Shown in pieces: positions 28,392 to 38,391 of a DNA stretch of 64,000 bases; the stretch's first letter is position 1, and the number at the start of each line of letters is the position of its first letter. Position numbers and translations under genes: made by a program. The notes under the pieces were generated by a model. That model did not search any database and was not told the DNA's origin. It saw nothing but the letters and a program-made list of their open reading frames with translations. This stretch comes from an uncultured Mucispirillum sp. (GTDB taxonomy: Bacteria > Chrysiogenota > Deferribacteres > Deferribacterales > Mucispirillaceae), in NCBI GenBank assembly GCA_944323205.1, contig CALURO010000005.1:158477-222476 (forward strand), given 5' to 3'.

Positions 28392-28420
28392 TTGAAATAC
28401 ATACTATTTACTGGTAATAT
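28392..28420 (+). promoter_or_regulatory. Promoter of the mltG operon
   Basis: TTGAAA (28392-28397), a 17-base spacer and TAATAT (28415-28420), preceded by an extended TGG. It lies 35 bases before the mltG ATG. Confidence 0.6.
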
Positions 28421-28454
28421 CAAAAAAAAATAAATATATATTAAAGTTGGTGTT

Positions 28455-29468
28455 ATGAAAAAGAAAATAATTATATCATTAGTATCATTAGTTATATTAG
28501 CAGCTGTTTCTGCTGCTGCAACAGTTTTTTATCTTTATTCATCATCTAAATCTTTTTTAGATAATAATAAAGTATCTGCAGAGTTATTTATTGAAAAAGG
28601 CCACAGCTATTCAAAGCTTTATAATGAGATTTTTAAAAATACAGATACTCCTGTTGGGCTTAACTTATACCTTAGAAAAGTAGTTAAACTGCCTCAAAAT
28701 ATGAAATTTGGCTATTATATGGCAGACAACATTTCATACAGAGAGTTTATTTCTAACATTATGAATGGGATACAGTCCACTGTTAAAGTAACAGTTCCGG
28801 AAGGATTTAATTTATTTGATATTGCAAATGCTTTAGAAAAAGCAGGTGTTGCTAAAAAAGATGAATTTTTATCCCTTGTATTTAATAAAGAATATGTAAA
28901 AAAAATAACAGGAAGTGAGCATAAAAGTCTAGAAGGCTATTTATTTCCAGGAACATACAAATTTCCAAAAAACTTTAAAGCAGAATATGTAGTAGATACA
29001 ATGTATGCTGATTTTAAAAAATATCTTCCTGCTGATTTTAAAGAAAAAACTGCAGCTCAAGGGTTGACAGAATATGAAGCCCTTATTTTAGCATCAATAG
29101 TTCAAAAAGAAACATATAATGTGTTTGAAGCTCCAATAGTTGCATCAGTTTATTATAACAGGCTTAATATTGATATGATTTTACAGGCTGACCCTACTAT
29201 ACTTTATGGTAAATTTTTAAGGGGAGAGTTTAAAATAAAAATAGGCAAAGCTGATTTAAGAGATGAAACAAATATATATAATACATATAAACATAAAGGG
29301 CTCCCACCTACTCCTATCTGCAACCCTTCGTTAATAGCATTAGAAGCTGTTGCAAATCCTGCAAAAACCAATTATCTATTTTTTGTAGCAAGTAAAGATG
29401 GAGAGCATTTATTTTCAGAAACTTATGATGTGCATAAAAGGTATGTAAATGAGCACCAAAAACAATAA
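28455..29468 (+). CDS. mltG: Endolytic murein transglycosylase
   Basis: Inner-membrane enzyme that cuts nascent glycan strands and sets their length. 337 residues: one N-terminal membrane helix (about 5-28), a LysM-like subdomain with VTVPEGFNLFDIANAL, the GYLFPGTYKFP segment, the catalytic glutamate in ILASIVQKET, and LQADPTILYG followed by NTYKHKGLPPTPICNPS. It overlaps the next gene by 20 bases, so it is the first gene of a three-gene operon. Confidence 0.95.
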   Translation: MKKKIIISLVSLVILAAVSAAATVFYLYSSSKSFLDNNKVSAELFIEKGHSYSKLYNEIFKNTDTPVGLNLYLRKVVKLPQNMKFGYYMADNISYREFISNIMNGIQSTVKVTVPEGFNLFDIANALEKAGVAKKDEFLSLVFNKEYVKKITGSEHKSLEGYLFPGTYKFPKNFKAEYVVDTMYADFKKYLPADFKEKTAAQGLTEYEALILASIVQKETYNVFEAPIVASVYYNRLNIDMILQADPTILYGKFLRGEFKIKIGKADLRDETNIYNTYKHKGLPPTPICNPSLIALEAVANPAKTNYLFFVASKDGEHLFSETYDVHKRYVNEHQKQ

Positions 29469-30369
29469 TATTGCAGCAGGTATTGATATAGGCAGCAACT
29501 CTATAAGGCTGATTATTGCTGAAGTTGAAAATAATAAAATAAAAAACATTATATATCAGGAAAAAGCTACTACCAGACTTGCTACAAATATTAATAAAAC
29601 TGGTATTTTATCAGAAGAACCGTTTAATAAATCTATAAATGTACTTGCAGGGTTTAGAAAAGCTCTTGATAAATATAATGTTACAAAAATTAAAACTGTT
29701 GCAACAAGTGCTGTGCGAGAAGCTGCAAATGGTGAAGATTTTATCAAGGCAGCTAAAAATGCAGGTATTGAAATATCTATTATAAGCGGAAAAGAAGAAG
29801 GAATGCTTGAATATATTGGCGTCTGTTCTGGATTTGACGCAGGCAGTCACCCATTAATATTAGATGTTGGTGGCGGTTCATCAGAAATTATATATATGCA
29901 GGAAAATAATGAGCTGCATACGGAAAGTCATAAAATAGGTGTAGTTAAAATGGCAGATATGTTTGATTTTCAAAGCAGCAGCATAGAAATAATTGATAAA
30001 TGCAGAGCATATATAAAAGATTTCTTTAAAAATGTTACTATTACAAATAATATTCAGAGTTTTATTGCAACAGCAGGTACAGCAACAACTCTTGCTGCAA
30101 TAGATATGGAAATGACAGAATACGATTTCAATAAAGTTAATGGATATAAAATTACAAAAGAAAAAGTAATAGAAATATTTAATAAAGTTTTCTCTACACC
30201 ATATAATAAACGACTTGAAATTAAAGGTATGGATAAAGGCAGAGAAGATTTAATTATACCGGGTATTTTAATTATATTAGAGATATTAAGTAAAACAAAT
30301 ATTGATATTATTACTGTTTCAGATTTTGGTTTAAGAGAGGGAGCCGTTGTTAGAGCAGCAGGTAGTTAA
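29449..30369 (+). CDS. Ppx/GppA phosphatase family protein
   Basis: ASKHA-fold exopolyphosphatase or guanosine pentaphosphate phosphohydrolase; sequence alone does not separate the two. 306 residues, the short single-domain form without the C-terminal HD region. Phosphate-1 motif AAGIDIGSNSIRLIIAE, TSAVREA, ISGKEEG, phosphate-2 motif ILDVGGGSSEI, and ATAGTATTLAA. The ATG lies inside the end of mltG, and the 3' end overlaps DUF445. Confidence 0.92.
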   Translation: MSTKNNNIAAGIDIGSNSIRLIIAEVENNKIKNIIYQEKATTRLATNINKTGILSEEPFNKSINVLAGFRKALDKYNVTKIKTVATSAVREAANGEDFIKAAKNAGIEISIISGKEEGMLEYIGVCSGFDAGSHPLILDVGGGSSEIIYMQENNELHTESHKIGVVKMADMFDFQSSSIEIIDKCRAYIKDFFKNVTITNNIQSFIATAGTATTLAAIDMEMTEYDFNKVNGYKITKEKVIEIFNKVFSTPYNKRLEIKGMDKGREDLIIPGILIILEILSKTNIDIITVSDFGLREGAVVRAAGS

Positions 30370-31780
30370 CTTTATAACCACCCCGCTTGTTGCTGGTGTA
30401 GTTGGTTATATTACAAATAAAATAGCGATAAAAATGCTTTTTAGACCTTATGAGCCTAAATGGTATACATTAGGCTGGCAGGGTATAGTACCTAAAACAA
30501 GGCCAAAATTAGCAGTAAAAATATCTGAAATTGTTGGACAGAAACTTTTAGCCCATGATGATTTTTTATATGCACTTGAAAATAATGATATAAAAGCAAA
30601 AATCCACAATATAATAGCAGAAAAGCTTAAAAGCCTTAATTCTAAAGATATTCATGCTCTTATCAGACTTTCTAATTTAGAAGATAAAATTATTGATAAT
30701 AAAAAAGTTATTAATAATATTTTAAATAATGCTGCTGTTTCTGTAGCTGATATATTTCTTAATAAAAAAATAGATATTGATGAATTTAGAGAGCCTGTAT
30801 TTCAGCTTGTTAAAAATTTTAATCTGGAAAAAGCAATAGATAACCAGCTTGAAAACACAATTAATTCTTTTTTATCAGAAGATAAAATATTACAGGATAT
30901 ACTGCCGCAGGATATTTTAAAAAGAAGAAATGATTTAATTGAATATTTAACAATCACCATTATGGCTAATATAAGAAGGCTTGGCAAAAATGATATGGTA
31001 AAAGCCGTTTTAGCTCAAAAAGTAGTAAATTTTAAAGATAATATGCTTTCTTCTGCAACTGGTATGGACATATTAAAAGCTGGCTTTATTAACCTGTTTT
31101 TAAGTAATGAAAAAATAGAGCAGATTGTGGAAAACGAACTGCCCCATATAACTGAAGATTTATCAACAAACCCTGTTATTTATAAAAATATTTATAAAAC
31201 TATTGAAGATGAAATAGAGAATCTTCTAAAAAAACCAGTTAATGAAATAATGGTAAAATTAGGCTTTAATGATAACCATGATATAGTTATTTATCTAAAA
31301 AACCATTTTTTTACAAATAGTAATATATTAGATAAAGTTTCTGCTCTAATATTAGATAAATTATACCAGTATGGCAACTTATCAATAAAAGAGATTTTAC
31401 TGCTTTTAAATATTGATATTTATAAGTTTATAAATATAGATGTAATGGACATTTTAAATGCAGAAAATTATAAAACAGTAAAATCAAATATGATAAAAAA
31501 GTTTACTGCATTTATAAATAGTAACTATAATAAAACAGCTGATGTTATTACAGAAATTACAGTTAAGCTCATTAAAAGCAACTTAAAATATGCACTTAAT
31601 GCTGTAAATATAGAAAAAATTGTAAAAGATAAAATCAATGCCCTTCCATTACCTGAAGTGGAAAATATATTATTTTCTTTTATGAAAGAGCATTTTAAAT
31701 GGATAAATATTTTAGGCTTTTTTATTGGGTTTCTGATAGGGCTTGCTCAAGTAGTGATGGTATTATTTACAGGTGCGTAA
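30347..31780 (+). CDS. DUF445 membrane protein
   Basis: 477-residue protein of the DUF445 family, function unknown. N-terminal membrane segment with LVAGVVGYITNKIAIKMLFRP (the family signature), WQGIVPKTRPKLA, then a long helical region and a C-terminal hydrophobic helix (INILGFFIGFLIGLAQVVMVLF). The start is TTG at 30347 with AGAGG upstream, overlapping ppx by 23 bases; no later ATG retains the signature. The tight overlap with mltG and ppx suggests an envelope role, but that is only context. Confidence 0.88.
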   Translation: MLEQQVVNFITTPLVAGVVGYITNKIAIKMLFRPYEPKWYTLGWQGIVPKTRPKLAVKISEIVGQKLLAHDDFLYALENNDIKAKIHNIIAEKLKSLNSKDIHALIRLSNLEDKIIDNKKVINNILNNAAVSVADIFLNKKIDIDEFREPVFQLVKNFNLEKAIDNQLENTINSFLSEDKILQDILPQDILKRRNDLIEYLTITIMANIRRLGKNDMVKAVLAQKVVNFKDNMLSSATGMDILKAGFINLFLSNEKIEQIVENELPHITEDLSTNPVIYKNIYKTIEDEIENLLKKPVNEIMVKLGFNDNHDIVIYLKNHFFTNSNILDKVSALILDKLYQYGNLSIKEILLLLNIDIYKFINIDVMDILNAENYKTVKSNMIKKFTAFINSNYNKTADVITEITVKLIKSNLKYALNAVNIEKIVKDKINALPLPEVENILFSFMKEHFKWINILGFFIGFLIGLAQVVMVLFTGA

Positions 31781-31783
31781 AAA

Positions 31784-32002
31784 CTAATTGATGATATTTT
31801 TCATCTGGTTTTTATATTCTTCTTCCTTGATAGCTCCGCTCTTATAAAGATAAACAAGCTCATCATATTTTGTGTTAAAAGTCTGCTCTTTCTGCTCTTT
31901 AGAGGCCTGTATTTTATTTTCCTTTTTATAACCTTTTGCAAGCAGAAATGCTGCTAAAAGTAACACAACACATGCAGTAATAAATAATATTATACTTATC
32001 AT
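31784..32002 (-). CDS. Small membrane protein with SHOCT-like C-terminus
   Basis: 72 residues. One N-terminal transmembrane helix (about 3-24), a charged linker, then YDELVYLYKSGAIKEEEYKNQ, matching the short SHOCT motif found at the ends of many membrane proteins and thought to mediate oligomerisation. AAAAGGAT precedes the ATG. It is read toward the DUF445 gene, ends 3 bases from it, and is divergent from tex. Function unknown. Confidence 0.75.
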   Translation of the reverse strand: MISIILFITACVVLLLAAFLLAKGYKKENKIQASKEQKEQTFNTKYDELVYLYKSGAIKEEEYKNQMKNIIN

Positions 32003-32129
32003 ATCTATATCCTTTTTTTTGACATTTTAATAAAATCTATAAATAATGTCAAATATTATTAAAGATATTTCTTGATAATCAAAATGAAATAAAGTAATAT
32101 CTTAATGAAATAGTATGTAAGGACGGTAT

Positions 32130-34256
32130 ATGGTAGATTTAGACTCTCTTATTAAAGAATTTACTTTTCCAAAAAAGAATGTAGAAAATTTAATATCACT
32201 TTATCTTGACGGCAACACAGTTCCATTTATTGCAAGATACAGAAAAGAGCAGACTGGTGCAATGGACGAAATACAGATTAGAAATGTGCTTGAAAGATAC
32301 GAATATCTTGAAAATTTAAATAAAAGAAAAGACGAAGTTATCAAAAATATTGATGAAAAAGGTAAGCTGACTGATGAATTAAAACTTGCAATACTAAAAG
32401 CAGCCACCCTTACAGAAGTAGAGGACTTATATGCTCCATATAAATCCAAAAAGAAAACAAAAGCAGATATTGCAAGAGAAGCTGGTATAGAGCCTGTTGC
32501 AGAATACATTAAAACTCATACTGATTTATCTGAATTAGAAGATTTTGCAAAAGATTATATTAATGAAAAAGCTGTAGATATTGATACAGTTCTTTCTATG
32601 GCAAGAGATATTATTACTGAAGACATTGGCCATAATATTAATATAAAAAACAGATTAAGAGAAATTTATAATAAAACTGCAGTTATATCATCAGTTGCAT
32701 CAGAGGATTTTCAAGAAAGAACACCTTATGAAGCATATTATGAATTTGAAGAAAAAATAGAGACTCTTCCGCCTCATAGAGTTTTAGCAATTTTTAGAGG
32801 CGAAAGAGAAAATATATTAAAAGTTAAGCTGAATATTGATGAAGAAACATGTATAAATACTGTTCTTGCTATTATGTATGAAGAAGAATACAAGCATAAT
32901 AAAATCATAGAAAAATGTGCTGCCCGCGCATTTAAAACAATGCTTTCATCTTCTATTGAGCTGGAAATAAGAAGTGAATTAAGGCAGAATGCTGAAGAAA
33001 GAGCTATCAATGTTTTTGGTGATAATTTAAAAAGCCTTTTAATGACACCACCTGTAAAAGGCAGGTCAGTTTTAGGGCTTGACCCAGCTTATAGAACAGG
33101 TTGTAAATATGCAGCAGTTGATGAAACTGGTAAATTATTAACTTATGGAGTTATATACCCTACTCCACCACAAAGCGATTATGAAGGCAGCAAAAAGAAA
33201 GTTATTGAAATTATTAATAAATTTAATATTAATGCAATATCTATAGGGAATGGTACAGCAAGCAGAGAAACAGAAGAATTTGTTGCAAAAGTTTTAAGCG
33301 AAAGTCAGTTAAATGTAGAATACACTATTGTAAATGAAGCTGGTGCCAGTGTTTATTCTGCCAGTGAAGTAGCTGCAAAAGAGTTTCCTGATTTAGATGT
33401 TACTATAAGGGGTGCTATATCTATTGCCAGAAGAGTTATTGACCCATTAGCAGAACTTGTTAAAATAGAACCACGCTCGATTGGTGTTGGAATGTATCAG
33501 CATGATGTTAATAAGAAAAAACTTGAAAATACATTACAGGCAGTCGTAGAAGATGTGGTTAATAATGTTGGTGTTAATTTAAATACAGCAAGCCCTTCCC
33601 TTTTGCAGTATGTATCAGGCCTTAATTACTCTATTGCTGAAAAAATAGTTAAATTTAGAGAAGATAACGGTGTTTTCAGTAACAGAAACCAGCTTTTAAA
33701 AATAGCAGGTATTGGTGAATCTATTTTTAAACAGTGTGCAGGGTTTTTAAAAATCTATGGTGGTGATGAAGTGCTTGACAGCATGTTTATACACCCAGAA
33801 ACTTATGATGCTGTTCATACATTATTAAATAGATTTAACTTAACTGTTAAAGAAGTTGGATTAATTAGAAAAGTAGCAAAAACAAATAATTTAAATAAAC
33901 TTGCAGAAGAAACAGGACTTGGAATATATACTTTTAATGATATTATAGAAAACTTAGAAAAACCAGACAGAGATGTCAGGGACAGTGTAGACCCTGTAAT
34001 ATTTAAAAAAAGTATTGTAAACCTTGATGATTTAAAACCAAGTATGGTAATATCTGGCAAAGTAACTAATATTGTAGATTTTGGTGCTTTTGTAGATATT
34101 GGTTTAAAAAATGATGGTCTTGTCCATATTTCTGAACTTTCTGAAAACTATATTAAACACCCAAGTGAAGTTGTAAAAGTTGGTCAGAAAGTGCAGGTTA
34201 TGGTTATAGATATTGATAAAGAAAGAGGCAGAATAAGCCTTTCTATGAGAATATAA
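32130..34256 (+). CDS. tex: Tex-type S1 RNA-binding transcription accessory protein
   Basis: RNA-binding protein linked to transcription and RNA processing. 708 residues in the Tex order: N-terminal helical domain with IARYRKEQTGAMDE, YqgF-like RNase H fold around LGLDPAYRTGCKYA, helix-hairpin-helix repeats with LNTASPSLLQYVSGL, and a C-terminal S1 domain (VTNIVDFGAFVDIGLKNDGL). Full length and intact. AAGGACGG precedes the ATG. Monocistronic. Confidence 0.95.
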   Translation: MVDLDSLIKEFTFPKKNVENLISLYLDGNTVPFIARYRKEQTGAMDEIQIRNVLERYEYLENLNKRKDEVIKNIDEKGKLTDELKLAILKAATLTEVEDLYAPYKSKKKTKADIAREAGIEPVAEYIKTHTDLSELEDFAKDYINEKAVDIDTVLSMARDIITEDIGHNINIKNRLREIYNKTAVISSVASEDFQERTPYEAYYEFEEKIETLPPHRVLAIFRGERENILKVKLNIDEETCINTVLAIMYEEEYKHNKIIEKCAARAFKTMLSSSIELEIRSELRQNAEERAINVFGDNLKSLLMTPPVKGRSVLGLDPAYRTGCKYAAVDETGKLLTYGVIYPTPPQSDYEGSKKKVIEIINKFNINAISIGNGTASRETEEFVAKVLSESQLNVEYTIVNEAGASVYSASEVAAKEFPDLDVTIRGAISIARRVIDPLAELVKIEPRSIGVGMYQHDVNKKKLENTLQAVVEDVVNNVGVNLNTASPSLLQYVSGLNYSIAEKIVKFREDNGVFSNRNQLLKIAGIGESIFKQCAGFLKIYGGDEVLDSMFIHPETYDAVHTLLNRFNLTVKEVGLIRKVAKTNNLNKLAEETGLGIYTFNDIIENLEKPDRDVRDSVDPVIFKKSIVNLDDLKPSMVISGKVTNIVDFGAFVDIGLKNDGLVHISELSENYIKHPSEVVKVGQKVQVMVIDIDKERGRISLSMRI

Positions 34257-34283
34257 AGTCTGCCTTTAAAAGGCAGACTTATC
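34256..34283 (+). terminator. Possible terminator of tex
   Basis: Perfect hairpin AAGTCTGCCTTT / AAAGGCAGACTT right after the tex stop, but followed only by ATCCTTTT, so termination strength is uncertain. Confidence 0.55.
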
Positions 34284-34405
34284 CTTTTAATAAAAGCCTG
34301 AAATATATAACAATCTAAACTTAAAAATATTACATTTTACTTGCTAAAATTATATATATTGTGGTATATGACATAAAAGTTAAAATTATTAATGGTGAAA
34401 GATAT

Positions 34406-36961
34406 ATGAAATATAATCCATCTGCATTTGAATCAAAATGGCAAAAACGCTGGGAAGAAAATAATATTTTTAAAAGAGAAGTAGATGACAGTAAAGAAAA
34501 ATATTACTGTTTAGAAATGCTGCCATATCCATCAGGCAATATCCATATGGGACATGTCCGCAACTACTCTATTGGTGATGTTGTTTCCCGTTTTAAATTT
34601 ATGCAGGGCTTAAATGTTATTCATCCTATGGGCTGGGATGCTTTTGGTCTGCCTGCAGAAAACGCTGCAAAACAAAATAACAGACACCCTGCTGACTGGA
34701 CATATTCTAATATTGCCAATATGAAAGAACAGCTTAAAAAACTGGGTTTTTCTTATGACTGGACAAGAGAAGTTGCAACATGTGCTCCGGAATATTATAA
34801 ATGGGAGCAGAAAATTTTTATAGAATTATGGAAAAAAGGCTTAGCATATAAAAAGAAATCCCTTGTAAACTGGTGCCCTGAATGTGAAACTGTTTTAGCA
34901 AATGAACAGGTGGAAGACGGTCATTGCTGGAGATGCTCTTCTGTAGTAGAAATGAAAGAGCTGGAACAGTGGTTTTTAAAAATTACAGAATATGCAGATG
35001 AATTATTAGAATATACATATAAATTAAAAGGCTGGCCTGAAAAAGTTTTAACTATGCAGAGAAACTGGATAGGTAAATCTATTGGTGCAGAAATTATTTT
35101 CAAATTTGCAGAAAGCGATAAAACAGTTACTGTTTTTACAACAAGACCAGATACTCTTTATGGTGCAACATTTATGCTTTTAGCACCCGAACACCCTATG
35201 ATTAAAGATTTACTTAAAGGCACAGAATATGAAAAAGACGGCTTAAAATTTGTTGCAGATATAGCAAAACAAGATAAAGCAGATAGGACAGATAATAAAC
35301 AGAAAAAAGGCTTTTTTACAGGCAGATATGTAATCAATCCTGTTAATAATACAAAACTTCCTGTATATATTGCAAACTATGTCTTAATGGATTATGGTAC
35401 AGGTGCTGTTATGGCTGTACCTGCACACGATACAAGAGACTTTGAGTTTGCAAAAGAATATAATCTTCCACTTAAAATAGTTATTCAACCAGAAGGAGAA
35501 GAATTAAATCCAGATAAAATGACAGAAGCATATATAGGTGCAGGAAAACTTGTCAATTCTGGAGAATTAAACGGACTTGATTATGATGAAGCTAAAAAGA
35601 AAATAATAGAACATCTTGCAAAAGATAATGCAGCAAAAGCATCTGTTAATTTTAGACTAAGAGACTGGGGTATTTCAAGGCAGCGTTACTGGGGTTCCCC
35701 TATTCCATTTGTATACTGCGAAAAATGTGGTATGCAGCCAGTTAAGGAAGAAGATTTACCTGTTGAACTTCCTAAAAATGTAGATTTTAAATGCCAGGGT
35801 AATCCACTTGATACTGTAGAAGATTTTGTTAATACTACCTGCCCTGTATGTGGCGGCAAAGCAAAAAGAGAAACAGATACTATGGATACTTTTATGGAAT
35901 CATCATGGTATTTTCTACGCTACTGTTCACCAAATTGCAATACAAATATCTTTGATAAAAAAGAAGTAAACTACTGGATGCCTGTAGACCAATATATCGG
36001 TGGTATTGAGCATGCTGTTATGCATCTTTTATATGCAAGATTTTTTACAAAAGTTTTAAGAGATATGGGCTATCTATCTTTTGACGAACCATTTACTAAT
36101 CTTTTAACTCAAGGTATGGTTTGTAAAGAAACATGGAAATGTGAAAAAGACGGATGGCTTTTACCTAGCGAAGTAAAAGATGGTAAATGCTGCAAATGCG
36201 GAAATGATGCAGTAAAAGGCAGAGTGGAGAAAATGTCTAAATCTAAGAAAAATGTTGTAGACCCTGGTGTATTAAATGACCAGTATGGTGCTGATACAAT
36301 TAGACTTTTCTCTGTTTTTGCAGCACCACCAGAAAATGAAATAGAATGGTCTGAAAATGGTGTTGAAGGCTGTTATAGATTTATTAACCGTGTATTTAGG
36401 CTTGTAGAATCTAATATAGCAATATTAAAAAATTACAATAATATACCAAACTTTGAAGGTGAAACAGCAAAAACAATTATTCGTGCTACACATATTGCTG
36501 TAAAAAAAGTAACAAATGATATTGCAAGATTTCAGCTTAATACTGCTGTATCTGCTATTATGGAAATGGTAAATACTCTTTATCTTACAGTAGAAAAACT
36601 TGAAAATGATAATGATAAGGCAGCATTTGCATTCAGTTTAAACACATTAATTACTATTTTAGCTCCATTTACACCACATGTGGCAGAAGAGCTCAATGAG
36701 CTTGCAGGTAATACTTCATTAATTGCAGAAAGTAAATGGCCTGAATATGAAGAGAAATATACAATATCTGATGAAATAGTTATTGTTGTTCAAATAAATG
36801 GCAAAGTGAGAGCAAGTTTTACTTTCCCTAGAGATATTGATGAAAATACTGTTTTTAATACTGTTTTAAATGACAGTAAAGTATTATCTTATCTTGAAGG
36901 AAAAGAGCTTGTTAAAAAAATATTTATTAAAAATAAACTTGTAAGCCTTGTGGTAAAATAA
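34406..36961 (+). CDS. leuS: Leucyl-tRNA synthetase
   Basis: Charges tRNA-Leu. 851 residues from the ATG at 34406 with GGTGA upstream; an in-frame GTG 15 codons earlier is not needed. HIGH motif as HMGHVRNY, KMSKS motif as KMSKSKKNV, an editing domain with TTRPDTLYGATF, and a zinc-type insertion with paired cysteines. The stop overlaps the lptE start (TAATG). The order leuS-lptE-holA is common in Gram-negatives. Confidence 0.97.
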   Translation: MKYNPSAFESKWQKRWEENNIFKREVDDSKEKYYCLEMLPYPSGNIHMGHVRNYSIGDVVSRFKFMQGLNVIHPMGWDAFGLPAENAAKQNNRHPADWTYSNIANMKEQLKKLGFSYDWTREVATCAPEYYKWEQKIFIELWKKGLAYKKKSLVNWCPECETVLANEQVEDGHCWRCSSVVEMKELEQWFLKITEYADELLEYTYKLKGWPEKVLTMQRNWIGKSIGAEIIFKFAESDKTVTVFTTRPDTLYGATFMLLAPEHPMIKDLLKGTEYEKDGLKFVADIAKQDKADRTDNKQKKGFFTGRYVINPVNNTKLPVYIANYVLMDYGTGAVMAVPAHDTRDFEFAKEYNLPLKIVIQPEGEELNPDKMTEAYIGAGKLVNSGELNGLDYDEAKKKIIEHLAKDNAAKASVNFRLRDWGISRQRYWGSPIPFVYCEKCGMQPVKEEDLPVELPKNVDFKCQGNPLDTVEDFVNTTCPVCGGKAKRETDTMDTFMESSWYFLRYCSPNCNTNIFDKKEVNYWMPVDQYIGGIEHAVMHLLYARFFTKVLRDMGYLSFDEPFTNLLTQGMVCKETWKCEKDGWLLPSEVKDGKCCKCGNDAVKGRVEKMSKSKKNVVDPGVLNDQYGADTIRLFSVFAAPPENEIEWSENGVEGCYRFINRVFRLVESNIAILKNYNNIPNFEGETAKTIIRATHIAVKKVTNDIARFQLNTAVSAIMEMVNTLYLTVEKLENDNDKAAFAFSLNTLITILAPFTPHVAEELNELAGNTSLIAESKWPEYEEKYTISDEIVIVVQINGKVRASFTFPRDIDENTVFNTVLNDSKVLSYLEGKELVKKIFIKNKLVSLVVK

Positions 36962-37464
36962 TGAAAAAATTTCTTCTTACTGCATTATTATTACTAATAT
37001 TATCATCATGCGGCTATACTATGGCAGGGTTAAATAATGAAATACCTGTTAAGTATTATATTAATACTGTTCATAATGATACTATTGATTCTACTATTGG
37101 TGATATAGTGCAGTTAGAAGCAGAACGGTTTTTCTTAAAGTATAATGAGCTTGCTTCATATAAACAGGCTACATATTTTATGGATATAATAATCACTAAT
37201 TTAGAATATATTAACCCTATTCTAACAGCTACAGACCAGGCAACTTCTACATCTATTTCTTATAATATGACTATTGTTGTAAAAGATATTGACGGCAAAG
37301 AAATATATACATGGAATACTACAACATCAACAAACTTTTCTATTACTTCAGGTTCTTATGGTGCAGCACGCACACTGCAGACAAGAGATAGTAAACTGCG
37401 TGATAATATAGAAGATGATTTAACAACTTTTAGATTAAATATAAGTAAAAAAGTTTATAAATAA
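36961..37464 (+). CDS. lptE: LPS-assembly lipoprotein LptE
   Basis: Outer-membrane lipoprotein that plugs LptD and delivers lipopolysaccharide to the surface. 167 residues: signal sequence with lipobox LSSCGY (cysteine near 17), the family-typical GYTMAG, then alpha/beta sequence with repeated strands. Sequence conservation in LptE is low; the call rests on the lipobox, size and position between leuS and holA. Start codon overlaps the leuS stop. Confidence 0.85.
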   Translation: MKKFLLTALLLLILSSCGYTMAGLNNEIPVKYYINTVHNDTIDSTIGDIVQLEAERFFLKYNELASYKQATYFMDIIITNLEYINPILTATDQATSTSISYNMTIVVKDIDGKEIYTWNTTTSTNFSITSGSYGAARTLQTRDSKLRDNIEDDLTTFRLNISKKVYK

Positions 37465-37472
37465 GTGGTTAT

Positions 37473-38375
37473 ATGGAAAAATATTTTATAACTGGTTCAA
37501 GTTATTTTATTGATAAAAATATTAAATTATTTACTCCAAAAGATGAGAATTTAGATTTAGAAATCTTTTTTGGAGATGAACTTAATAAAGAAGATTTTTT
37601 AAGTTATATAAATTCTATAGATTTATTTGGCAGTCCGAAAGCTGCGGTTATTAGAAATGCAGGCAGAATTAAAGATATTGAACAGCTTGCAGAAATAATG
37701 TCTAAATGTTCTGAAACAACACTAATAATAACTACTCCTGTAAAAGATAAAATTGACCAGTCGTTAGTAAAAATCTTTAAAAATAATAATTTTAAAATAG
37801 TTGCAGAAGAACAAAAAAAAGCAAAAGCAACAATATACGATGTTATAGATATTTTTAAGGAAAAAAACATTAAATTAAATCAAGATCAGGCAGAAATACT
37901 ACTTAGTAAATGCTTAAATAATTTAAGTATGGTATCTCATGAAGCAGAAAAACTTGAAACATACATATTAGGTCAAAAAGAAACAGTACCTGTTTCTACC
38001 CTTTTAGAGCAGCTTTCTGGTGAAAAAGAAGAAACTATTTTTGCATTAACAGATGCTTTTGGTATGCGTGATGTAAAAACGGCACTTAAAGTATACAGCA
38101 CGATGGAGCAAAGTTTTGACAACAATTTTAAAATATTTTTTGCTTTTTCAAAACGCATAATGCAGCTTTATTTATTAAATATTGATGAAGACTATTTAAA
38201 ACAAGTCCACCCCTTTCAACTTTCAAAAATAAAAGAACAACAAAAAAAATGGCAAATAAGAGAAATTATAAAAGCTATTGATATAATTTCAGAACTTGAC
38301 AAAGATATAAAAATTGGTTTAAAAAGTATAGATAATGCTGTTTTATCAGCAATTATTTCAGTAGATAAAGTATAG
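37473..38375 (+). CDS. holA: DNA polymerase III subunit delta
   Basis: Clamp-loader subunit that opens the beta sliding clamp. 300 residues, slightly short for the family. Divergent as usual, with the AAA-like DLFGSPKAAVIRNAGRI region, a LSGEKEETIFALTDAF linker and C-terminal helices. The call is supported by position after lptE. It starts 8 bases downstream of lptE. Confidence 0.85.
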   Translation: MEKYFITGSSYFIDKNIKLFTPKDENLDLEIFFGDELNKEDFLSYINSIDLFGSPKAAVIRNAGRIKDIEQLAEIMSKCSETTLIITTPVKDKIDQSLVKIFKNNNFKIVAEEQKKAKATIYDVIDIFKEKNIKLNQDQAEILLSKCLNNLSMVSHEAEKLETYILGQKETVPVSTLLEQLSGEKEETIFALTDAFGMRDVKTALKVYSTMEQSFDNNFKIFFAFSKRIMQLYLLNIDEDYLKQVHPFQLSKIKEQQKKWQIREIIKAIDIISELDKDIKIGLKSIDNAVLSAIISVDKV

Positions 38376-38391
38376 TATAAATGAGGATATT